DNA of 64,000 nt from Pseudonocardia sp. ICBG1293. Its GTDB lineage: Bacteria > Actinomycetota > Actinomycetes > Mycobacteriales > Pseudonocardiaceae. Made by a program: the position numbers and the translations under genes. Each line of letters begins with the position of its first letter. Within the stretch, counting starts at the first letter, position 1. Below the pieces are notes generated by a model. The model did not search any database. It was given only the letters and a program-made list of their open reading frames with translations, and was not told where the DNA came from. Below, piece by piece: positions 40,041 through 47,049 of the stretch. Where the stretch lies: assembly GCF_020131355.1 (NCBI RefSeq), contig NZ_JAHLEL010000038.1, forward strand, positions 62,001 through 126,000, in the 5' to 3' direction.

Positions 40041-40840
40041 TGCGCGCGGCCACGGCCCAGCTCGCAGGCGGCGAGCGCAACGCCGACCGCGTCCTGATCG
40101 GCGAGGATGCGGTGGTGGTGCTCGACGGGGCGACGGCGTTCGAGCCCGTCGACCTGGACCCGGGGGAGTACGCGGAGGCCATCGGTCGGCAGATCATCCG
40201 ACGGCTTCCCGGCGCCACGATCGCCGACGCCGTGGCCGGAGCCATCCGCGACACCGCCGACGCCTACGACCTGCGCGCCGGGCGGTCGCCGTCGAGCACC
40301 GTGAGCGTGCTGCGAGTAGGCGACGGTGAGACCGACCTCTATGTGCTGGGGGACAGCCCGATCCACTACGGGACAGAGCAATCTGTGCACGTCCTGCGGG
40401 ACACTCGACTCGACGATCTCGCATCCTCCGAACGAATCGCCTACGTCGAGGCGCTCCGGGCCGGACACGGCTACACCGAGCAGCACCGGCGCGCTCTGGT
40501 GCAGCTCCAACGGGAACAGCGGCGGCACCGGAACCGGTCCGGCGGCTACTGGATCGCCGAAGCCGACCCCTCGGCGGCCTACCACGGGGTCACCCGCACC
40601 GTCCCACGAGACGCGATCTCCTGGGCGCTCCTGGCAACCGACGGCGCGGCCGACCTGCTGGGCGAACGGCCCCACCATGCGTGGTCGGACATCGCCGCCT
40701 ACGACGGCGACCAGCTCCGGGACCTGCTCGACCGGCTGCACCAGTGGGAACGCGACGTCGATCCGGACGGCCAGCGGCTACCGCGGGCCAAGCGCCACGA
40801 CGACAAGACGCTGGTCGCCGTGCCCGACGTGTTCGCCTGA
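40040..40840 (+). CDS. PP2C-type protein phosphatase domain protein
   Basis: The 266-residue protein spans one divergent PP2C domain. Metal-binding signatures are kept: NAD (14-16), LDG (28-30), LGDS (103-106), ATDG (199-202) and DDKT (254-257). PP2C enzymes remove phosphate from Ser/Thr using two metal ions. There is no membrane segment and no regulatory domain. The ATG overlaps the HTH gene stop by one base, so the two are translated together. A partner kinase is not encoded nearby. Confidence 0.78.
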   Translation: MRAATAQLAGGERNADRVLIGEDAVVVLDGATAFEPVDLDPGEYAEAIGRQIIRRLPGATIADAVAGAIRDTADAYDLRAGRSPSSTVSVLRVGDGETDLYVLGDSPIHYGTEQSVHVLRDTRLDDLASSERIAYVEALRAGHGYTEQHRRALVQLQREQRRHRNRSGGYWIAEADPSAAYHGVTRTVPRDAISWALLATDGAADLLGERPHHAWSDIAAYDGDQLRDLLDRLHQWERDVDPDGQRLPRAKRHDDKTLVAVPDVFA

Positions 40841-40903
40841 CTCGTCCCGACCCGACGAGCGGTCACGTCCCCATGCTGCCGAATCCGCCTCTTGAGGATC
40901 AAG

Positions 40904-40946
40904 GCGCCGCCTCCGGCGGCGCGGGGGGCCGGCCACGCCGGCCCCC
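40904..40946. terminator. Two consecutive hairpins between convergent genes
   Basis: GCGCCGCC-tcc-GGCGGCGC (40904-40922) is followed at once by GGGGGCCGGC-cac-GCCGGCCCCC (40924-40946), both perfect. They lie between the PP2C stop (40840) and the LysE stop (41058) and probably end transcription from both sides. Confidence 0.6.
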
Positions 40947-40966
40947 GTCGCTCGCTCACTACACCT

Positions 40967-41006
40967 CCGGCCCGTTCGCGGCGCCGTGGTCCGGCTACCC
41001 GGCCCC
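40967..41006 (+). repeat. 40-bp direct repeat, left copy
   Basis: Starting with CCGGCCCGTTCGCGGCGCC, this 40-bp stretch recurs at 43395-43434 with 37 of 40 bases identical (differences at the 24th, 25th and 30th bases). The two copies enclose the LysE gene, both MITEs and the IS. Confidence 0.6.
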
Positions 41007-41057
41007 CCGAGCCACGGGGCAACGCACTGACCCCAGAAGCGATCGGTCAGGAGCCGT

Positions 41058-41669
41058 TCAGCGCGACTCGACCGCGAGACGCCCGGCGAACAGCACGCAG
41101 GTGGCCGCGAACGTGCGCCGCAGCCAGGCCATGACCTTCGGCCGGGTGATGACCTGGTTGCGCATGGCGGTCGCGAAGATCCCGTAGGCGGCGAACACCA
41201 CGAAGGTCACGGCCATGAACACGAGGCTCAGCCACACCATGTGCCAGGTTCCGTTGATCTCCCCGGCGGGCACGAACTGGGGCAGGAACGCGAAGAAGAA
41301 GATCGTCAGCTTCGGGTTCAGCAGGTTGATCAGCACGGCGGTGTGGATGATCCGCCAGGACGCGATCGGGGCGGTGTCCTCCTGCACCTGGACCGCGGAG
41401 GTGTCGCGCGGTGTCTGCCAGGCCAGGAACAGCAGATAGGCCACGCCCACCCACTTGATGGTCTGGAACGCGACGGCGGAGGCGTTCAGGATCGCCGCGA
41501 GGCCGGTGATCGCGGCGACCATGTGCGGGACGCCGCCGAGCGTGCAGCCGAACGCGGCGACGATGCTGGGCCGTGCGCCGCGCGAGAGCCCGGTGGCGAT
41601 CGAGTACACGGCACCGGTGCCCGGGGTGGCGACCACGACAAGGGTGGTCAAGAGGAACGCGACGCTCAT
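41058..41669 (-). CDS. LysE-family amino-acid exporter-like protein
   Basis: The 203-residue protein has five or six helices and the LysE/RhtB features: an N-terminal VVATPGTGAVYSIATGLSRG, then NLLNPKLTIFFFAFLPQFV in the middle. The family exports amino acids or related small molecules. The usual ATPGP reads ATPGT here. Start ATG 41669. It is convergent with the PP2C module, and a MITE lies 123 bp upstream. Confidence 0.87.
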   Translation of the reverse strand: MSVAFLLTTLVVVATPGTGAVYSIATGLSRGARPSIVAAFGCTLGGVPHMVAAITGLAAILNASAVAFQTIKWVGVAYLLFLAWQTPRDTSAVQVQEDTAPIASWRIIHTAVLINLLNPKLTIFFFAFLPQFVPAGEINGTWHMVWLSLVFMAVTFVVFAAYGIFATAMRNQVITRPKVMAWLRRTFAATCVLFAGRLAVESR

Positions 41670-41792
41670 CGGCCTGCCTTCGGGGAGTCGTTTGAGCGAA
41701 CAGTACGACGCTCGTCCCTGGTGGTCACGGCTGTTGAACGGTTCGCTTGGCTGGCGGTGGCAGACGATGCGCGGTCCCCCTCGGCCGGATAA

Positions 41793-41913
41793 GAGGTCAT
41801 TTCAGAACGAGGTCGACGTGTCTGTTGTAGACGACAAGCGGCTATCTGACCTGCCGTTTGATCTGTCGTCGAGGGGTCAATGGAAACTCGACAAGTCGTT
41901 CTGAAACGACCTC
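41793..41913 (+). mobile_element. MITE copy 1 (121 bp)
   Basis: The element runs from GAGGTCATTTCAGAACGA to TCGTTCTGAAACGACCTC, 18-bp terminal inverted repeats with one mismatch. TAA flanks it on both sides (41790-41792 and 41914-41916), an IS5-type target duplication. It encodes nothing. An identical copy lies in inverted orientation at 43244-43364. Confidence 0.85.
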
Positions 41914-42150
41914 TAAGTGTCCACGCCGCGCCGCCGGCCGCAAGGGCGCCTGCGGCGTCGCTACGCGATGGCTGCGCCACCCTTGCCCCCGTCGCCACGA
42001 CGAGGAGAGCGGCCAGTACGAGGGGGACGGGGGAGGAGCGGGCGCAACACCAGTCGGAGTCGCCCGCGCCGAATACGTGTCGAAGTTCGTCACCAACGAC
42101 GACGGAGGATCACGACGCCGCAGGTCAGAGGCCGTGACTAGTCGTCAGTC

Positions 42151-42200
42151 AGGCTCCCTTAAAAGGGTCCCAGTGTCGGTTCGAGTCCGACCGGGGGACC
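42151..42200 (+). other. tRNA 3'-half-like fragment
   Basis: A perfect T-arm (GTCGG at 42175-42179, loop TTCGAGT, CCGAC ending 42191) is preceded by an anticodon-stem-like CCCTTAAAAGGG and followed by an acceptor-like CGGGGGACC. No 5' half able to pair with the acceptor strand is present. It is not the tRNA-Tyr 3' end. It may be a relic attachment site of another integration. Confidence 0.5.
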
Positions 42201-42213
42201 CCGTTTCCACGGC

Positions 42214-42301
42214 GAGACTACCCCTCTGACCAGCCGTTACACCCGCCACCGCCACCATGGTGTTGCCCGGCGGGCACCGGTGCTGACCGGGGTTCACCGG
42301 G
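42214..42301 (+). repeat. Dispersed intergenic repeat, copy A
   Basis: It opens with GAGACTACCCCTCTGACC. About 88 bp align with 45546-45632 (shared blocks ACACCCGCC, GGGCAC and GACCGGGGTTC). The 18-base opening alone recurs with one change at 46986-47003. The IS is inserted 10 bp after this copy. Confidence 0.55.
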
Positions 42302-42360
42302 TGCCTGCGCTAGGGCGCGTCTCCTAACCCGGCTGGTCGGGCCTGCGCGATGATCAGTAG

Positions 42361-43315
42361 GTGTCGCGCCGTGCCGTCCTGACCGATGCCCAGTGGGACC
42401 GACTCGAGCCGTTACTGCCCTCGTCGGACGGGATGCCAGGGCGCCCGTTCGCCGATCACCGCAGAGTGATCGAGGGGATCATCTACCGGTTCCGCTGCGG
42501 GCTGGCCTGGCGTGATGTCCCGGTCGAGTTCGGGCTGTGGCAGACCCTATGGAAACGCCACCGCCGCTACTGCGGTGACGGCACCTGGGACCAGGTTCTC
42601 GCAGCTCTGCTCGCCGATGCCGACTCCGCCGGTCTCGTGGACTGGGCCGTGTCGGTCGACTCGACGATCATCCGCGCTCACCAACACGCCGCGACCCTGC
42701 AGCGAGACACAGGGGGCCGGATCGAACTACAAGAATCTGCTGATCGAGCCACCCGATCACGCCTTGGGCCGCTCCCGCGGAGGGCTCGGCACGAAGATCC
42801 ACCAGCTCGTTGACGGACACGGCCGCCCGCTGGTCGTACTCGTCGGCCCCGGACAGGCCGGTGACGCCCCGATGTTCGCGCACCTGATGTCACATCTGAG
42901 CGTCGGACGGGTCGGTCCGGGCCGACCGCGGACCCGACCCGAGCGGGTCCGCGCAGATAAGGCCTACTCCTCACGCGCCATCCGCGCCCACCTGCGCAGA
43001 CGACGGATCGTCGCGGTCATCCCGGAGCCGGCTGACCAGCAGGGACACCGGAAACGACGCGGCACATGCGGCGGTCGACCACCGGCGTTCGACCGGGTCG
43101 ACTACCGCGGCCGCAACGTCGTCGAACGCGGGTTCTGCGAGGTCAAGCAGTGGCGCGGCCTCGCGACCCGCTACGACAAACTCGCCCTGACCTTCCGCGG
43201 CGGGGTCGTCCTGAAGACCATCGTGACCTGGTTGCGCACTTTAGAGGTCGTTTCAGAACGACTTGTCGAGTTTCCATTGACCCCTCGACGACAGATCAAA
43301 CGGCAGGTCAGATAG
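42361..43315 (+). CDS. IS5-family transposase in two overlapping frames
   Basis: The first frame (42361-42813) gives a DUF4096-like N-terminal domain (LTDAQWDRLEPLLP, YRFRCGLAWRDVP) and the first catalytic Asp (SVDSTI). The second frame (open 42512-43315, real part from about 42715) gives GRSRGGLGTKIHQLVD, ADKAYSS with the second Asp, and NVVERGFCEVKQWRGLATRYD with the DDE Glu. The frames join near AGGGGG at 42711-42716 by a +1 shift; this may be programmed slippage or a break. The MITE insertion replaced the natural C-terminus after TWLRTL by 22 foreign residues. Confidence 0.85.
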
Positions 43316-43364
43316 CCGCTTGTCGTCTACAACAGACACGTCGACCTCGTTCTGAAATGACCTC
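43244..43364 (-). mobile_element. MITE copy 2 (121 bp), inserted in the IS
   Basis: This is the exact reverse complement of MITE copy 1 as far as I can compare base by base. It is flanked by TTA on both sides (43241-43243 and 43365-43367), i.e. TAA in element orientation. It lies between the transposase catalytic part and the right inverted repeat of the IS, so it inserted after the IS arrived. Confidence 0.85.
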
Positions 43365-43394
43365 TTAGGAGACACGCCCTAGGCGCTGAACCCC

Positions 43395-43434
43395 CCGGCC
43401 CGTTCGCGGCGCCGTGGCTCGGCGACCCGGCCCC
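43395..43434 (+). repeat. 40-bp direct repeat, right copy
   Basis: It is the partner of 40967-41006. It begins 15 bp after the IS right end, in the same orientation as the left copy. Confidence 0.6.
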
Positions 43435-43459
43435 TGGGCACCGTGACGTGTCCTTGCTC

Positions 43460-44509
43460 CTAGAAGGGCTTTCGGGCGAGGAGGACTCCGCGGTCAGCGA
43501 TCGTCGACCGGTGCTCGACATCGACGAAGCCGATCAGCTCGGCCATGTCGCTCAGCTCGCCGACGGACCAGCACTTCCCCGGGGTGGAGTGCATCAGCAG
43601 CACCGAGTACTCAGCTACCGGCAGCGGGCCACGCTTGTCGCGAGCGATGTGCGTGTCGTGCTCCAGTAGCCAGCCACCCGGTCGCAGCGCGTCGAATGAT
43701 GCGCGGAGCAGGTGCTCGACCCTGGCCTTGTCCCAGTCGTGCAGGACCTGGGAGAACAGGTGCACGTCGTGATCGCCCGGCAGGGCGTCGGTGAACATGT
43801 CACCGGTCACGACGCCGAGGCGACCGGTGTAGCCGCGGTCCTCGATCAGGGTTCGGGCAGCGACGTCGACGGGGGATCGTTCGAAGACCGTCCCGCGCGC
43901 TTCGGGGTGTGCATCGAGCAGTGCCGAGGCGTAGATCCCGGAGCTACCTCCGACATCGAGAATCCGGTCCATCGGTATGTCGCTCACCGCGGCAGCCAGT
44001 CGTGGGGCCAGGAACGCCCCTCGCGCATCCATCGCAGCGGTGATCCGCCCCGCGAATGCCACGTCTCCCAGACGACCCGACCAGTCACCGGCGGCGGTGG
44101 CCGGCTTCGCGCTGGCCCACGCGGCCTGCTCATCGGTACGCAGAACGTGGGCGAGTTCGAGTGCGGCCGGCCTCTCCGACAGGGACCCGTAGTAGGGGCG
44201 AAGATCGAGCGGCGAACCTGCGACGAGGTGGGCGCGGCCGAGCTCGGTCACCTCGATGACGTCGCCGTTCTGGACGTCGCGCTCGATCAACCCGTGCGCG
44301 GCGCAGAGCGTGAACAGGACGTCGGCGGGCCGGGGGGCCAGACCCAGTGCCGCGCACGCGGCGGACACCGTCGTGGGTCCGTGCTCGGCGAGCCAGGTGA
44401 ACAAGTCGAACTCCGACACTGCCGTGATCAGTAGGTCAGCGGCGTAAGCGCCGTCCCTGATGCGGTACAGGCCGGTGGGGTCCGGAGCGTCGTCGACTGC
44501 GACCACCAT
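43460..44509 (-). CDS. SAM-dependent O-methyltransferase-like protein
   Basis: The 349-residue protein has an N-terminal winged-helix dimerisation domain (residues 20-110) and a Rossmann methyltransferase domain. That domain holds the SAM motif ILDVGGSSGIYASALL near residue 185 and LFSQVLHDWDKARVEHLL, as in the acetylserotonin/antibiotic O-methyltransferase group. Substrate unknown. On its strand, TAGGGT (44518 to 44513) lies three bases before the ATG and six before the next codon GTG (44506), so a leaderless start at 44506 is likely. It is divergent from an MTHFR-like gene. Confidence 0.85.
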   Translation of the reverse strand: MVVAVDDAPDPTGLYRIRDGAYAADLLITAVSEFDLFTWLAEHGPTTVSAACAALGLAPRPADVLFTLCAAHGLIERDVQNGDVIEVTELGRAHLVAGSPLDLRPYYGSLSERPAALELAHVLRTDEQAAWASAKPATAAGDWSGRLGDVAFAGRITAAMDARGAFLAPRLAAAVSDIPMDRILDVGGSSGIYASALLDAHPEARGTVFERSPVDVAARTLIEDRGYTGRLGVVTGDMFTDALPGDHDVHLFSQVLHDWDKARVEHLLRASFDALRPGGWLLEHDTHIARDKRGPLPVAEYSVLLMHSTPGKCWSVGELSDMAELIGFVDVEHRSTIADRGVLLARKPF

Positions 44510-44758
44510 CGGACCCTAACGCTGCTCGTCCTGGTTGTGAGCAGTTATCGAGTGCGTGGGCTCCGCACCGACTCGACACCGCTCGGGAGATCACCAGCAG
44601 GCCGGGGGGTGGGTGAAAAGCCCCCGCCGGGTGTCGTTCACGGACGCTGTGGGCGCAGACAGGCGGTCCGTACTCGCGCTGCAGGTCAGAGCCGGTCTGA
44701 CGGCTCTCTGCGCCTTCGCTCCCGTGCGGGCGGTGGCCCGGGCCTATGGTCATGGCTC

Positions 44759-45568
44759 ATGACCGACGGGTTCCGCATCGTCTGCGAGATCGAGCCACCG
44801 ACGAGGCCCGATCTCACCCACGCCCGCCACCAGATCGGCGTCCTGAGCCCCGTGGCGCACTCGTTCCTGATCCCCGACAACCACCTCGGTCGAGCCACGG
44901 TGTCCAGCATCGCGGTCGCCAACGAGGTCCGTGCGATGGGTGGCACCAGCATCGCCTGCGTGAACTCCCGCGACCGCAACCTGCTCGGGTTCCGACGGGA
45001 TCTCCTGACCGCCGCCGCCTACGGTGTGGACCAGTTCCTCTTCGTGCAGGGCGACAAGCCGTCCGCCGGTGATCGCACCGGAGAGCTGACGGTGCGAGCC
45101 ATGATCGAGGAGGCGCGTGCGGCGACCGACCAGGAAGCCTTCGCGGGGGTGGCTCCTTTCCGCCTCGGCGTGACTGCCGGGCACCGGCGTCGGATGGCGG
45201 CCTGGAAGCAGGAAGCCGACTTCGTCTTCATCCAGGTCGGCTTCTCGGTGGAGACGTTCCTGCGGTGGCGTGAGGCGAACCCGACCGACCTGCCGGTGTA
45301 CGCCGGCGTCATGGTTCTCGCGAGTCCCGGGATGGCGACCAGGTTGCGCGCCGGCATCCCCGACATCGACATCCCGGACGAGCTGGTCGACCGCGTCACG
45401 ACGTGCCCGACCGCGGGGGTCGACGCGGCGTGCGAGCAGATCGAGGCGCTCCGTGACACCGGAGCGTTCGCCGGAGTCCACCTCGTGCCGGTCAGCCGCT
45501 TCCGCGAGGTGGCGGCGAAGCTCGAACGGCAGCCGCTGCCGCGCCGGAACCACCCCTCTGACCGGTGA
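44759..45568 (+). CDS. Methylenetetrahydrofolate reductase-like protein
   Basis: The 269-residue TIM-barrel protein resembles MetF-type reductases: VCEIEPPTRPD at the start (the family's FEFFPPK region), AMGGTSIACVNSRDRN, FVQGDKP in place of the usual LRGD, and an FVFIQVGFSVETFLRW late strand. It is shorter than canonical MetF. It could reduce methylenetetrahydrofolate or use another folate or flavin substrate. TATGGT eight bases before the ATG suggests a leaderless mRNA. It is divergent from the methyltransferase gene. Confidence 0.75.
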   Translation: MTDGFRIVCEIEPPTRPDLTHARHQIGVLSPVAHSFLIPDNHLGRATVSSIAVANEVRAMGGTSIACVNSRDRNLLGFRRDLLTAAAYGVDQFLFVQGDKPSAGDRTGELTVRAMIEEARAATDQEAFAGVAPFRLGVTAGHRRRMAAWKQEADFVFIQVGFSVETFLRWREANPTDLPVYAGVMVLASPGMATRLRAGIPDIDIPDELVDRVTTCPTAGVDAACEQIEALRDTGAFAGVHLVPVSRFREVAAKLERQPLPRRNHPSDR

Positions 45569-45632
45569 CGACACCCGCCGCGACCGCGATGAGCTGTCCG
45601 GTGGGCACGGGCGCCGACCGGGGTTCCGCGGG
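45546..45632 (+). repeat. Dispersed intergenic repeat, copy B
   Basis: It opens with GGAACCACCCCTCTGACC, which overlaps the last codons of the MTHFR-like gene. It aligns to copy A over about 87 bp with one indel. The rest of the 267-bp gap up to the next gene shows no feature I recognise. Confidence 0.5.
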
Positions 45633-45835
45633 ACAGGCGACCGCTGCCTCGTGACCTCGTCCGCTCGTACGAGTCGTGGTCGGCGGAGGAGACGGGACCC
45701 CGAGCCGGTTCCGCGACGGCACCGGGCCAGGAGGCGCGATCAACCGCTCGGGCAGGTGGCCGACGAGAATCGGACACCCCGACGGTCAACCCTTCCGACG
45801 GCGCCCGCACCGGCGGGCCGGCGCAGGGAGATCAC

Positions 45836-46225
45836 ATGAGCGACACGTCCACATCGCGGCCGAAGGTCGGTATGTACGCCTTTCGCACGCCCGACCCCCG
45901 CCGGTTGGGGGCGTTCTGGGCCGAGGTGATGAGCCTGCCGGTGTCGGAGCACTCGACCGACGACCTCGTCATGCTCGATCTCGACCACCAGGTCGCCCCG
46001 ATCACCTGGATGTTCGAACGCGACGACTCCGCCGGGAACGGCCCCACCCGCACCGGGCTGGACCTCACCCACGACGACGAGGGCGCGTGGCGAGCGATCG
46101 CGGATCGGGCCGAGAGCGCCGGCGCCACCCGGGAGGGCGAGCACGAGAACGGCGGCGTCCGATGGATCGCCATGACCGACCCCGACGGCAACGCGTTCCG
46201 GGTCTTCGCTCCCCGTCCCTCCTGA
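45836..46225 (+). CDS. VOC-superfamily (glyoxalase/bleomycin-resistance fold) protein
   Basis: The 129-residue protein is a single VOC unit: VGMYAFRTPDPRRLGAFWAE at the start and GVRWIAMTDPDGNAFRVFAP at the end. VOC proteins bind a metal and act on small substrates or sequester drugs; substrate unknown. Start ATG follows a GGGAG site. The gene stands alone in the + direction. Confidence 0.85.
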   Translation: MSDTSTSRPKVGMYAFRTPDPRRLGAFWAEVMSLPVSEHSTDDLVMLDLDHQVAPITWMFERDDSAGNGPTRTGLDLTHDDEGAWRAIADRAESAGATREGEHENGGVRWIAMTDPDGNAFRVFAPRPS

Positions 46226-46392
46226 ACGATGCGAGCCCGGCGGGTTCCGCCCGCGCCCGGTACCGCTTCGGGGATCAGGGTGCGCGGCGAAGCCGGTGAG
46301 GAGTGCAACGGTCCTCGGCACGTCCGCCGCCGGGCCCCGGAACGCGTGCCCCTGAGACGATCCGACCCGGGCACGGCGAGGGGGAGGCGGCC

Positions 46393-47001
46393 ATGCTGGA
46401 TCCGAGCTGGGTCTTTCTCAGCGCCGCGCTCGGTCTGGTCGGCAGCATCCGCTACGCGATCGCGACGCTCGCCGGGACCGCCCGCCCCAACCTCGTGACC
46501 TGGGTCCTCTGGGCGGTCGCACCGCTGGTGGGCTTCTCCGCGCAGCTCTCCGCAGGGGTCGGTCTCCCCGCCGTGCTCACTCTGGCGGCAGGGCTCGGCC
46601 CGCTCGTCGTCGTCGCATCGGCCCTCGCGACCAGACACGGCCACGCGGCGATCGGCCCCGTCGACATCGTCTGTGCGGTGATCGCCGCCGCGGCGCTCGC
46701 CGTCTGGATCGGCTTCGACGCGGCTCCCACCGCGGTGGCCCTCGCCGTCGGAGCCGACGCGGCGGCGGCGCTGCCCACCATCCGGAAAGCCTGGCGCGAT
46801 CCCGGCTCGGAGAACCTGCTGTTCTACGTCCTGGTCGGCCTCGGAGCCACGATCACGCTGCTGACGCTGGACAGCTGGGCGCCGTCCGAGTGGGCCTTTG
46901 CGACGTACATGCTGGTCCTGTGCGCCGTGCTCGTCGGAGTCGTCTCCGCAGCCCGGCGACCGCGGGAGCACCCCGCTTCCCGATCGAGACCACCCCTCTG
47001 A
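46393..47001 (+). CDS. Polytopic membrane protein of unknown function
   Basis: The 202-residue protein has about six or seven hydrophobic segments separated by short loops, with little outside them. RYAIATLAGTARPNLVTWVLW near the N-terminus and AAAALPTIRKAWRDPGSEN in the middle are its recognisable points; the layout resembles small seven-helix proteins related to the SWEET/PQ-loop scale. The ATG at 46393 follows GGGGAGG. Its last codons contain the repeat GAGACCACCCCTCTGACC. Confidence 0.65.
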   Translation: MLDPSWVFLSAALGLVGSIRYAIATLAGTARPNLVTWVLWAVAPLVGFSAQLSAGVGLPAVLTLAAGLGPLVVVASALATRHGHAAIGPVDIVCAVIAAAALAVWIGFDAAPTAVALAVGADAAAALPTIRKAWRDPGSENLLFYVLVGLGATITLLTLDSWAPSEWAFATYMLVLCAVLVGVVSAARRPREHPASRSRPPL

Positions 47002-47003
47002 CC
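46986..47003 (+). repeat. Dispersed repeat, copy C (core 18 bp only)
   Basis: GAGACCACCCCTCTGACC differs from the copy A core by one base. Similarity stops after the core. It overlaps the stop codon of the membrane protein gene. Confidence 0.5.
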
Positions 47004-47049
47004 ATCGGTGCCGTCCCGGCGCCCCGGTGTCCGTCCACGCCTCCGCGGC

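Larger units (their letters stand above)
41917..42310. other. Non-coding scar between MITE copy 1 and the IS
   Basis: No frame here reads like a protein. The stretch holds a tRNA 3'-half-like sequence (42151-42200) and a copy of a short repeat family (42214-42301). The remainder (41917-42150) shows nothing I recognise. Confidence 0.6.
42312..43380 (+). mobile_element. IS5-family insertion sequence, 1069 bp, carrying an inserted MITE
   Basis: Terminal inverted repeats AGGGCGCGTCTCCTAA (42312-42327) and TTAGGAGACACGCCCT (43365-43380) match at 15 of 16 positions. CTAG spans both junctions (42310-42313 and 43379-43382), as in the IS427 group. Inside are a transposase gene in two frames and, near the right end, the 121-bp MITE copy 2. 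Without the MITE and one TTA the element would be 945 bp. Confidence 0.85.

Noticed and set aside
40904..40946. Short repeats as a CRISPR array
   Set aside because: They are two adjacent hairpins without spacers; no regularly spaced repeats occur in the window.
42151..42200. tRNA-like fragment as the right attachment site of the tRNA-Tyr element
   Set aside because: Outside the generic T-loop its sequence does not match the tRNA-Tyr 3' end.
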